DNA of 20,485 nt from the NCBI GenBank assembly GCA_031398745.1, contig JANNNX010000005.1, forward strand, positions 1 through 20,485, given 5' to 3'. Within the stretch, counting starts at the first letter, position 1. Each line of letters starts with the position of its first letter. Positions 14,540 through 20,485 of this stretch are shown here, piece by piece. This DNA comes from JANNNX01 sp031398745 (GTDB taxonomy: Bacteria; Actinomycetota; Acidimicrobiia; Acidimicrobiales; CADCSY01). The position numbers were made by a program, and so were the translations under genes. The notes beneath the pieces are model-generated. The model worked only from the letters and a program-made list of their open reading frames with translations. It was not told the DNA's origin and did no database searches.

Positions 14540-15942
14540 GTCCCGACCCCCCAGGCCCTGGCCGCCGGCTGGTCGTCGGCCGAGCGCTTGGTCTTGACCC
14601 AGCTGTACGGCCGGCCGGCGATGCCGTCGAACCAGGCCTTGGTGCAGAGCGCGATCGACACGAAGAAGATCGGAAGGAAGAGCACGAGGGTCAGGGCGTT
14701 GCGCCGATCGACCCGGCTGATGAGCAGCCCACCGCCCAGCTCGAGCAGGGGCCCGAGGAACAGGAGGGTCCAGAGCACGAAGGCGTTCAGCGGATCGACC
14801 GGATTGACCACGCCACCGACCCAGAGCACCAGCACGACCAGGCCGGCGGCCGAGACCACGGGGAGGTGGAAGATGGCCAGGAACATCACCGTCTCGATCT
14901 TCTGGGGCCAGGTCAAGGCGGTCGAGTGGAGGACCGCCCGGCGGTAGTCGCGCCACACCTGCTGATGACCCCGGGCCCACCGGTAGCGCTGGCGCCAGTA
15001 GCGGGCGAGGTTGACGACCCCCTCCTCCTCGTCCACCGCAGTGACGTCGTAGCGGACCCGGTGCCCGCCCAGCACCAGGCGCAGGGTCAGGTCGGTGTCC
15101 TCGGTGACGGTGTCGGGGTTCCAGCCGCCGGCCTGGCGGAGCACGTCGGCCCGCACTGCGCAGTTGGCGCCGCCGTAAGCCGGGAGGTGGAACAGCACCT
15201 GGCGGCCGTACTCGTTGACCAGGTAGCCGGCCAGGTAGTCGATGGCCACCAGCCGGGTGAGGGGTGAATCCTCGGGGTTGCCGATGACACAGCGGCCCTG
15301 CACCGCGGCCACTGCCGGGTCCTCGAAGTGCCGGGTCAGGCGCCGCACGACGTCGGGGCGAGGGCGGTGGTCGGCGTCGAACACGATCACCACGTCGCCG
15401 CTGGCCCGCTCGAGGCCGGCGTTGAGGGCGCCGGCCTTGCCGCCGCCGGCACCCGGCGCCCGATGGACGACGAGCAGCCGGTCGTGCCGGGACGCCAGCT
15501 GGTCGAGGCGCTCGGCGGTGCCGTCGCTCGAGGCGTCGTCGACCACGATCAGTTGGAGCTGGCCCGGGTACTCGAGGGCGACGAGGTGCTCGACCAGCGC
15601 CTCGCACACCGCCACCTCGTCCTTACAAGCCACCAGCACGCTCACCGGGGGCCGAAATCCCGTGTCGACCAGCGGCGCCGCCAGGTCGATCGGGGTGGAG
15701 CGCATCGAGGCGATGGCGAAGCCGAGGTGGCGGGCGAAGAAGGCCAGGAAGACGCCCTGGGTGAGCAGGGCGACCACGGTGACCAGCATGGCCGGGCCGA
15801 GCACGGCCAACCCCAGCGCGAGTGACCCGATCAGGAAGGCGAACGTCCACGGCGCACCTCGGACCGCCGCCGATGACGCGACAGACGATCCGGGGTGCGC
15901 CGTGGAGGCACGAGAGGGAATGCGGGTGGCCTCCTCCGTCAC
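14536..15942 (-). CDS. Family 2 glycosyltransferase, processive polysaccharide-synthase type
   Basis: Membrane protein of 468 residues. Two N-terminal helices (about 32–72) precede the GT-A domain. It contains SVLVACKDE (101–109), VVDDASSDGT (133–142), the DXD motif FDADHRP (188–194), the catalytic TEDTDL (280–285) and QRYRW (318–322). These are the D, DXD, ED and Q(x)xRW motifs of cellulose/hyaluronan/poly-GlcNAc synthases that extrude the polymer. Three or four C-terminal helices (about 350–438) would complete the channel. The GTG at 15942 overlaps the upstream stop by 4 nt (GTGA). With a 2-epimerase and a PIG-L deacetylase in the operon, an amino-sugar polymer such as GlcNAc or ManNAc is the likeliest product. 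The sugar is inferred, not read from the sequence. Confidence 0.93.
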   Translation of the reverse strand: MTEEATRIPSRASTAHPGSSVASSAAVRGAPWTFAFLIGSLALGLAVLGPAMLVTVVALLTQGVFLAFFARHLGFAIASMRSTPIDLAAPLVDTGFRPPVSVLVACKDEVAVCEALVEHLVALEYPGQLQLIVVDDASSDGTAERLDQLASRHDRLLVVHRAPGAGGGKAGALNAGLERASGDVVIVFDADHRPRPDVVRRLTRHFEDPAVAAVQGRCVIGNPEDSPLTRLVAIDYLAGYLVNEYGRQVLFHLPAYGGANCAVRADVLRQAGGWNPDTVTEDTDLTLRLVLGGHRVRYDVTAVDEEEGVVNLARYWRQRYRWARGHQQVWRDYRRAVLHSTALTWPQKIETVMFLAIFHLPVVSAAGLVVLVLWVGGVVNPVDPLNAFVLWTLLFLGPLLELGGGLLISRVDRRNALTLVLFLPIFFVSIALCTKAWFDGIAGRPYSWVKTKRSADDQPAARAWGVGT

Positions 15943-16532
15943 GCGCCGGCGACGACCGCGGGGGTGCGCCGCCGGCGGATGAGGATGACGCCGGCGAGGG
16001 CGGTAGCCACGAAGGCACCGGCCACCGTGACCTCAGGGGTGTTCACGCCGCCGTCCACGAAGGGGGCGTCGCCGCTACCGCTGCCGTAGGCGGTGGTGAT
16101 CTCCACCGCCAGGTCGGCGTCGGTGACGTCGCACGGGAGGATGACCTCGACCTGGAAGGGGCTGTAGTTCTGCGAGGTCGGGAACCCGGCGCCGAGGGTT
16201 CCACCGACCACCAGCCCACCGTTGTCGATCACCGTCGGGGTGACGACGCCGGACGTGCCGTTGGCCGCGTTGACCCACGAGACCGACGCCGTCACTGCGC
16301 TGTAGGTGAGAACCGAGTTGGTCAGGTTGACGATGATGACATCCGAGCTGACCCACCAGGTGCAGATGGTGCCGGTCTCGTCGTAGTTCATGACCGAGCT
16401 GGTCACGTCGACATTCATGGCGCCCCCGCCGTCGGCTGACACGGGCGCCGACGCCAGCAGCAGGCCGGCCAGGAGCACGCCGGCCGCGGCCACGGCCCGG
16501 ATCGGGCGGGCGACCGAGCGGGTGGGGTTCAC
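15939..16532 (-). CDS. Secreted protein with C-terminal sorting signal, probable exosortase substrate
   Basis: Protein of 197 residues, family not recognised. A signal peptide (1–33, cleavage after SAPVSA) is followed by a Ser/Thr/Val/Asn-rich, beta-type domain (34–155) with two cysteines (57 and 134) that could form a disulfide. After a Gly/Ser/Asp linker comes a tripartite tail: TPEVTVAG (165–172), a hydrophobic helix (about 168–185), then RRRR (186–189) and eight further residues. This motif–helix–Arg-cluster layout matches exosortase/archaeosortase sorting signals such as PEP-CTERM, and the Pro-Glu pair is kept. The gene overlaps the deacetylase and the glycosyltransferase genes by 4 nt each (GTGA both times). 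It is the obvious partner of the exosortase two genes downstream. After export it would be cut near TPEV and transferred to an envelope acceptor (inference). Confidence 0.85.
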   Translation of the reverse strand: MNPTRSVARPIRAVAAAGVLLAGLLLASAPVSADGGGAMNVDVTSSVMNYDETGTICTWWVSSDVIIVNLTNSVLTYSAVTASVSWVNAANGTSGVVTPTVIDNGGLVVGGTLGAGFPTSQNYSPFQVEVILPCDVTDADLAVEITTAYGSGSGDAPFVDGGVNTPEVTVAGAFVATALAGVILIRRRRTPAVVAGA

Positions 16533-17194
16533 GGGCGGACCTCCGGTTGGACGAGATCGATGGTGGTCACGCCGTCGGGCGCAGTGGGGGACAGGTCCCA
16601 GGTGAAGCGGTCGGTCTCGAAGGCCTCGGCCAGGCGTCCCCGGGCCATGAAGCCCCGGTACCGCGCTTGGGCTTCGACGGCCTCGAGATCGACCAGGCCG
16701 TTCTTGAGGACCTGGGAGAGGTGGGCCCGGATGAGGGTCAGCTTGGTCTCGAGGTGCTCGGAGATGTCGACGTAGACCGAGGGGTCGAAGCTGGTCGAGC
16801 TCGGCGATTCGTAGAGGAGCACTCGGCAGCTGCGGCGGGCGGCGGCGACGCTGGCGTAAGAGGTCGCCCGGTGGTCCTGGTGGGTGTCGCGGGCCGAGTG
16901 GGTGTAGATGGTGTCGGCCCGGAACTGGCGGGCGACCCGCTGGATGACGTCGATGGAGGCCCGGCCCTCGGGCACGGCGCCGTCCTCGAAGCCCGCCCAG
17001 TGCAGCGACGCGCCAAGCAGCTCGGCGGCCTCGGTCTGCTCGTGCACTCGTGAACGGCTGGCCTGGGGGCCCTGCTCGCCGCTGGTCATGATCAGCATGG
17101 CGATCTCGTCGCCGCGCTGACGGTGCGCCGCCAGGGTGGCGCCGCAGCCCAGCTCGATGTCGTCGGGATGGGCTCCGATGGCCAAGACCCTCAC
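16529..17194 (-). CDS. PIG-L (LmbE-like) N-deacetylase
   Basis: Protein of 221 residues, first gene of the operon. It has the zinc motif AHPDD (8–12), with GCG shortly after, and THSARDTHQDHRA (98–110), where His105, Asp107 and His108 complete the zinc/catalytic site. PIG-L enzymes remove acetyl groups from N-acetylglucosamine-containing substrates, including sugar–lipid and mycothiol/bacillithiol intermediates. No signal peptide is present, so it works in the cytoplasm. The GTG at 17194 is well supported by GGAGGA about 5 nt upstream; the longer open frame is a shadow. Context points to de-N-acetylation of the operon's amino sugar, a lipid-linked GlcNAc or its nucleotide precursor. Confidence 0.93.
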   Translation of the reverse strand: MRVLAIGAHPDDIELGCGATLAAHRQRGDEIAMLIMTSGEQGPQASRSRVHEQTEAAELLGASLHWAGFEDGAVPEGRASIDVIQRVARQFRADTIYTHSARDTHQDHRATSYASVAAARRSCRVLLYESPSSTSFDPSVYVDISEHLETKLTLIRAHLSQVLKNGLVDLEAVEAQARYRGFMARGRLAEAFETDRFTWDLSPTAPDGVTTIDLVQPEVRP

Positions 17195-17345
17195 GTGTCC
17201 TCCGGGGGGGCGGGTTGGGCGGGTGAGACGAGGGGATCGTGGCAGGTGACCCGGTGTACCCACCGTCCCCCGGACGAAGGTTCCGACCGTGTTCACCAGC
17301 GATTCAGCCCTCGGTCTCGGGGGTCGTCGGTATGCTGCGCGGCCC
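17195..17345. promoter_or_regulatory. Divergent promoter region of the exosortase operon and the 17346 unit
   Basis: This 151-nt region must hold the promoter of the seven-gene minus-strand operon and of the plus-strand unit. It contains a perfect inverted repeat CGGTG–TACC–CACCG (17252–17265), a possible operator. The plus side has a TATGCT -10 element (17331–17336). I cannot place a convincing minus-strand -10 or -35. Confidence 0.4.
17331..17336 (+). promoter_or_regulatory. -10 element (TATGCT) of the 17346 unit
   Basis: TATGCT fits TANNNT and ends 9 nt before the GTG at 17346, so the mRNA would be leaderless or nearly so. There is no Shine-Dalgarno sequence in the gap. No -35 element is seen. 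Confidence 0.45.
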
Positions 17346-17483
17346 GTGAAGTCATTCCGCCGTGCCGTTCTCGCCCTCGGAGTCACCGGGCTGGTCGCCG
17401 CCGTCCTGCGCCTGCGCGGCACCGGCGGGGTCCCGCCCCAGTCGGGCGGGTGGCGCGAGCTGTCCGGCCCCGACCTCCGATAG
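17346..17483 (+). CDS. Small membrane peptide, 45 residues
   Basis: A short open frame from GTG 17346 to TAG 17481–17483. It has a basic N-terminus (KSFRR), one hydrophobic helix (AVLALGVTGLVAAVL, about 7–21) followed by RLR, and a Gly/Pro-rich tail (GTGGVPPQSGGWRELSGPDL). The N-terminus and helix would make a single-pass membrane peptide. It begins 9 nt after a -10 element and ends 5 nt before the next gene's start, so it is probably translated and coupled to it. A longer version starting at 17289 would run through the -10 element and is less likely. No known family. Confidence 0.5.
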   Translation: MKSFRRAVLALGVTGLVAAVLRLRGTGGVPPQSGGWRELSGPDLR

Positions 17484-17488
17484 TCGCC

Positions 17489-18481
17489 GTGCGGGTCGCC
17501 GTCCTCGGGGCGGGCGCCGTCGGCGCCCGGGTGGCCCAGCAGGTGGCGGCCAGCCCCGAGGTCGACGAAGTGGTGGTGGCCGACACCGACGGGGGCCGGG
17601 CCGAGGCCGTGTGTCGCTCGGTGGGCGCGCAAGCCCGAGCCGTCGATCCCCGTGGCCCTTGGTCGGAGGGGGCCGACGTGGCGGTCCTGGCCTTCGACGC
17701 CGGCCGTCACGTCGGGCCGGCCACCCGCCTGGTCGAGGCGGGGGTGTCGGTGGTGTCGACGTCGTCGGCCATCGGCGACGTGCGGGCGCTGCTGGCCCTC
17801 GACGCGGCGGCCGCCGGGCGCGGGCTGGCGGTGGCGGTCGGAGCCAGCATGGCGCCCGGTCTGTCGTGCGTTCTGGCCGCCCACGCGGCGGCCCGATTCG
17901 ACGTGGTCCACGAGATCCACGTAGCCCGGATGGGCACCGGCGGCCCAGCCTGTGCCCGCCAGCACCACCATGCACTGCACCACGATGCGCTCGAGTGGCG
18001 CGACGGCGAGTGGCTCGAGCGCCGGGGAGGAGCCGGCCGGGAGCTCAGCTGGTTCCCCGATCCGGTGGGAGCCCGCGACTGCTATCAGGCGGCCCTGCCC
18101 GACGCCCTGCTGCTACTCCAGCGGTTCCCTGAGGCCACCCGGATCTCGGGTCGGTTGGCCGCCACTCGGCGCGACCGCTTCACCATGGGGGTGCCGATGC
18201 TGCGGCGACCGCACCCCGAGGGGCGGGTGGGCGCGGTGCGGGTCGAGGTCCGGGGTCAGCGTGACGGTGCCAGCGAGACCGCCGTCTACGGGGCCATCGA
18301 CCGCCCGGCGGCGGCGGCCGGCACCGTGGCCGCAGTGGTGGCGGTGTGGCTGAGCACGGGTCGCATCGACGCTCGGGGGGCGGGGGGGCTGGCCGCCCTG
18401 GTCGACCCGGTCCCGTTCTTGAGCGAGCTCGCCCGCCGGGGGGTCAAGGCCGCGGTGTTCGAGGGCGCCCCGGTCACCTGA
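17489..18481 (+). CDS. Saccharopine dehydrogenase-like NAD(P)-binding oxidoreductase
   Basis: Protein of 330 residues. The N-terminal Rossmann fold begins RVAVLGAGAVGARVAQQVA with the nucleotide loop GAGAVG (7–12). The second strand ends in VVVADTD (28–34), whose Asp32 suggests NAD(H). A catalytic-type domain follows, with SMAPGLSCVLAAHAA (120–134), a His-rich ARQHHHALHHD (156–166) and LSWFPDPVGARDCYQ (186–200). The overall pattern matches saccharopine-dehydrogenase-like proteins, most of which have no proven substrate. The GTG at 17489 follows the small upstream peptide by 5 nt and starts exactly at the Rossmann strand. It lies 27 nt upstream of the LigD polymerase gene, but that gene seems to have its own promoter. 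Confidence 0.82.
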   Translation: MRVAVLGAGAVGARVAQQVAASPEVDEVVVADTDGGRAEAVCRSVGAQARAVDPRGPWSEGADVAVLAFDAGRHVGPATRLVEAGVSVVSTSSAIGDVRALLALDAAAAGRGLAVAVGASMAPGLSCVLAAHAAARFDVVHEIHVARMGTGGPACARQHHHALHHDALEWRDGEWLERRGGAGRELSWFPDPVGARDCYQAALPDALLLLQRFPEATRISGRLAATRRDRFTMGVPMLRRPHPEGRVGAVRVEVRGQRDGASETAVYGAIDRPAAAAGTVAAVVAVWLSTGRIDARGAGGLAALVDPVPFLSELARRGVKAAVFEGAPVT

Positions 18482-18496
18482 CCGCTGTCGCGGGGT

Positions 18497-18502
18497 TACG
18501 CT
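18497..18502 (+). promoter_or_regulatory. -10 element (TACGCT) of the LigD-polymerase gene
   Basis: TACGCT ends 6 nt before ATG 18509 and fits TANNNT. A weak -35-like GTCACC (18473–18478) lies 18 nt upstream. The position implies a leaderless mRNA, although GGAG directly before the ATG might assist. Confidence 0.5.
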
Positions 18503-18508
18503 CCGGAG

Positions 18509-19543
18509 ATGGCGACCGAGGCCACGACGGTCGAGGTCGGGGGCCGCACGGTCAGGGTCACCAACCCCTCGAAGGTCTTCTTCCCCGAGATCGGGCTGAC
18601 CAAGCTCGATCTCGTCGAGTACTACCTGGCGGTGGGCGAGGGAGCGCTCGTGGGCGTCCGGCGACGGCCGACCGTCCTCAAGCGCTTCCCCGACGGCGCC
18701 GCCGGCGAATTCTTCTTCCAGAAGCGGGCGCCCACCCAGCGTCCGGAGTGGATCGACACGGTGACGGTCTCGTTCCCCAGCGGGCGCAGCGCCGAGGAGC
18801 TGTGCCCGACCGACGTCGCCCACGTGTTGTGGGCCGTCAACCTGGGGTGTCTCGACCTCAACCCGTGGCCGGTGCGCGACGACGACGTCGACCACCCCGA
18901 CGAGTTGCGGGTCGACCTCGACCCCCAGCCCGGCGTCGCCTTCGACGACGTCCGCCGGGTGGCGCTCGAGGTCCGATCGGTGCTGGCCGACCACGGCGGG
19001 CTGGTGGGCTTCCCGAAGACCTCGGGGTCCCGCGGCATCCATATCAACGTCCGCATCGAGGCCCGTTGGGACTTCCTCGAGGTGCGCCGGGCGGCCCTGG
19101 CCCTGGCCCGGGAGGTCGAGCGTCGGCTGCCCGACGTGGCGACCTCGAAGTGGTGGAAGGAGGAGCGGGGCGAGCGGGTGTTCATCGACTACAACCAGAA
19201 CGCCCGGGATCGCACAGTGGCGTCGGCCTACTCGGTGCGCCCGGTGCCCGACGCCCGGGTGTCGTGCCCACTCGAGTGGGACGAGGTGGCCGAGGTCGAG
19301 CCGGCCGCGTTCACGGTGGCCACCGTGCCCGCGCGCTACGAGGCGATGGGCGACCCGGGGGCCGGGATCGACGAGGTGGCCTATTCCCTCGACGGGCTGC
19401 TCGAGCTGGCTCGGATCGACGAGGAGCGCGGCTTGGGCGACGCCCCCTGGCCGCCCAGCTTCCCCAAGCAGCGGGGGGAGCCCCGGCGGGTCCAGCCCAG
19501 TCGGGCCCGAGCCCAGCCCGAGCCCGACGCCGACCCGACCTAG
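18509..19543 (+). CDS. ligD: Stand-alone LigD polymerase domain (non-homologous end joining)
   Basis: Protein of 344 residues of the archaeo-eukaryotic primase superfamily, equal to the polymerase domain of bacterial LigD. It starts with VRVTNPSKVFFPEIGLTKLD (15–34), typical of the family. The metal ligands are Asp136 and Asp138 in RVDLDPQPG, and Asp227 in FIDYNQNARDRT. The nucleotide-binding SGSRGIHI (172–179) contains His178. It ends in a short Arg/Pro-rich tail. This polymerase fills in or extends broken DNA ends with Ku and a ligase. Here it is a separate gene rather than a multidomain LigD; no Ku gene is visible in the window. The convergent gene 23 nt downstream encodes an ATP-dependent DNA ligase, probably its partner. 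The symbol reflects domain homology only. Confidence 0.93.
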   Translation: MATEATTVEVGGRTVRVTNPSKVFFPEIGLTKLDLVEYYLAVGEGALVGVRRRPTVLKRFPDGAAGEFFFQKRAPTQRPEWIDTVTVSFPSGRSAEELCPTDVAHVLWAVNLGCLDLNPWPVRDDDVDHPDELRVDLDPQPGVAFDDVRRVALEVRSVLADHGGLVGFPKTSGSRGIHINVRIEARWDFLEVRRAALALAREVERRLPDVATSKWWKEERGERVFIDYNQNARDRTVASAYSVRPVPDARVSCPLEWDEVAEVEPAAFTVATVPARYEAMGDPGAGIDEVAYSLDGLLELARIDEERGLGDAPWPPSFPKQRGEPRRVQPSRARAQPEPDADPT

Positions 19544-19566
19544 GGGCTTGGTGCCCGCGGCCGGGC

Positions 19567-20485
19567 TCAGGCGTCGAAGACGGTGGCCAGCTCGGCGGGC
19601 ACCGGGCGCTCGAGCTGGGCGTAGGTGCAGGACGCGGGCTGGCGGTCGGGTCGGAAGCGCACCAGGTGGGTGGCATGGCGGAAACGGTCACCCTGCAGGT
19701 GGTCGTAGGAGACCTCGGCCACCAGGCTCGGCCGCAGCGGCTCCCACGCGGTGTCCTTGCCCGCGCTCCAACGCGACTGGCCCCCCGGGCGGCGCTGGGC
19801 CGGGGCGCCGTCGCCGGTGGCGGCCTCCCGGGCCTCCCGCTCGGCCTCGGCCCAGTCGGCCCAGGGGTGGCCGTCGAGCGCCCCGGCCCGCAGCGGCTCG
19901 AGCTCGGCGACCAGGTCCTGGCGCCGGGCGGCGGTGAACGAGGTGGCCACACCGACGTGGTGGAGGACGCCGTCGTCGTCGAACAGGCCGAGGAGGAGCG
20001 AGCCGACACCCTGGCCGTCCTTGTGCCACCGCAGCCCGGCGACCACGCAGTCGGCCGTTCGGGCGTGCTTGACCTTGGTCATCAGCCGCTTGTCCTCGAC
20101 GTAGGCCAGCTCCGCGCCCTTGGCCACCACGCCGTCGAGCCCGGCACCCTCGAACTGCTCGAACCACCGCGCCGCGAGTTCCCGGTCGGTGGTGGCGGGG
20201 GTGAGGTGCACCGGCGGACGAGCCTGGGCCAGGGCCGCCTCCAGCCGTCGCCGCCGCTCGGCGAACGGCGTGGGGCGAAGGTCGTCGTCACCCTCGGCCA
20301 GCAGGTCGAAGGCCACGAAGGAGGCCGGGGTCTCGGCGGCCAGGCGGCGGATGCGGCTCTCGGCCGGGTGGATGCGCTGGGAGAGGGCGTCCCAATCGAG
20401 GCCGGCAGCGCCGACGACCACGATCTCGCCGTCGAGGACGGCCTGGTCGGGGAGGTTGGCCTGGAGCGCCTCCACCAGTTCGGGG
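19567..20485 (-). CDS. ATP-dependent DNA ligase (LigC/LigD ligase type), N-terminus outside window
   Basis: The last 305 or so residues of a ligase that starts beyond the right edge; the frame is open to base 20484. Visible are PELVEALQANLPDQAVLDGE, FDLL (motif III), GLDGVVAKG (motif IV) and LMTKVKHARTADCVV (motif V, with the Lys pair that contacts ATP). The C-terminal OB-fold includes LLLGLFDDDGVLHHVGVATS and ends RHATHLVRFRPDRQPASC. The KxDG active-site lysine is outside the window. It seals nicks or breaks using ATP, probably in end joining with the neighbouring polymerase. It could be LigC, or the ligase part of a split LigD. Confidence 0.93.
   Translation of the reverse strand, partial: PELVEALQANLPDQAVLDGEIVVVGAAGLDWDALSQRIHPAESRIRRLAAETPASFVAFDLLAEGDDDLRPTPFAERRRRLEAALAQARPPVHLTPATTDRELAARWFEQFEGAGLDGVVAKGAELAYVEDKRLMTKVKHARTADCVVAGLRWHKDGQGVGSLLLGLFDDDGVLHHVGVATSFTAARRQDLVAELEPLRAGALDGHPWADWAEAEREAREAATGDGAPAQRRPGGQSRWSAGKDTAWEPLRPSLVAEVSYDHLQGDRFRHATHLVRFRPDRQPASCTYAQLERPVPAELATVFDA

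Noticed and set aside
14540..15607. Upstream extension of the exosortase open frame
   Set aside because: The extension is an Arg/Pro-rich shadow of the glycosyltransferase gene; the GTG at 14539 with a 4-nt overlap is the natural start.
17195..17345. GGAAC upstream of the deacetylase on the minus strand as an ECF-sigma -35 element
   Set aside because: No matching CGTC/CGTT -10 element at the usual 16–17 nt spacing.

Overview
The window is high-GC DNA from a bacterium of the phylum Actinomycetota, most likely class Acidimicrobiia or a close uncultured relative. The gene order gyrB–gyrA–(TadG-like)–DUF3566 membrane protein–tRNA-Ile(GAT) is the actinobacterial origin-proximal arrangement. The LigD-type end-joining genes, the frequent GTG starts and the very GC-rich third codon positions fit the same group. 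The class assignment is inferred from style and gene content, not from a phylogenetic marker search.

Left part (1–3829, + strand): the end of gyrB overlaps complete gyrA. A short TadG/TadE-like membrane protein, a DUF3566 membrane protein and a tRNA-Ile(GAT) follow. Next (3878–6109) comes a mosaic surface protein: a membrane anchor, two PD40-type propeller repeats, Thr-rich linkers, a Calx-beta-like domain and a right-handed beta-helix.

Middle (6164–9730): two divergent units. On the minus strand, an OmpR-type regulator with a degenerate receiver (Glu at the phospho-acceptor site) is followed by a DivIVA-like coiled-coil protein. The end of that protein's gene seems to run on in a second reading frame. 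On the plus strand, a possible GAF-like protein overlaps a membrane-anchored, HEAT-like, Pro/Ala-rich protein. A secreted alpha/alpha-barrel-like protein with its own C-terminal anchor follows (9848–11152).

Centre of interest (11154–17194, minus strand): a tightly packed seven-gene operon. In transcription order it encodes a PIG-L deacetylase, a secreted protein with a C-terminal sorting signal, a processive family 2 glycosyltransferase, a compact exosortase with a Cys-Arg-His triad, an ATP-grasp ligase, a WecB-type UDP-GlcNAc 2-epimerase and a HAD phosphatase. Every junction overlaps, five of the six by exactly 4 nt (GTGA or ATGA). The layout suggests a dedicated surface system: an amino-sugar polymer is made and modified, while the exosortase processes one co-encoded substrate. 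The neighbouring alpha/alpha-barrel protein may be a second substrate. I consider this the candidate undescribed system.

Right part (17346–20485): a 45-residue membrane peptide and a saccharopine-dehydrogenase-like oxidoreductase are followed by a stand-alone LigD polymerase domain. Convergent to it is the C-terminal part of an ATP-dependent DNA ligase, so the LigD activities are split across separate genes. Several plus-strand genes have a TANNNT -10 element 6–9 nt before the start codon, which suggests leaderless mRNAs.
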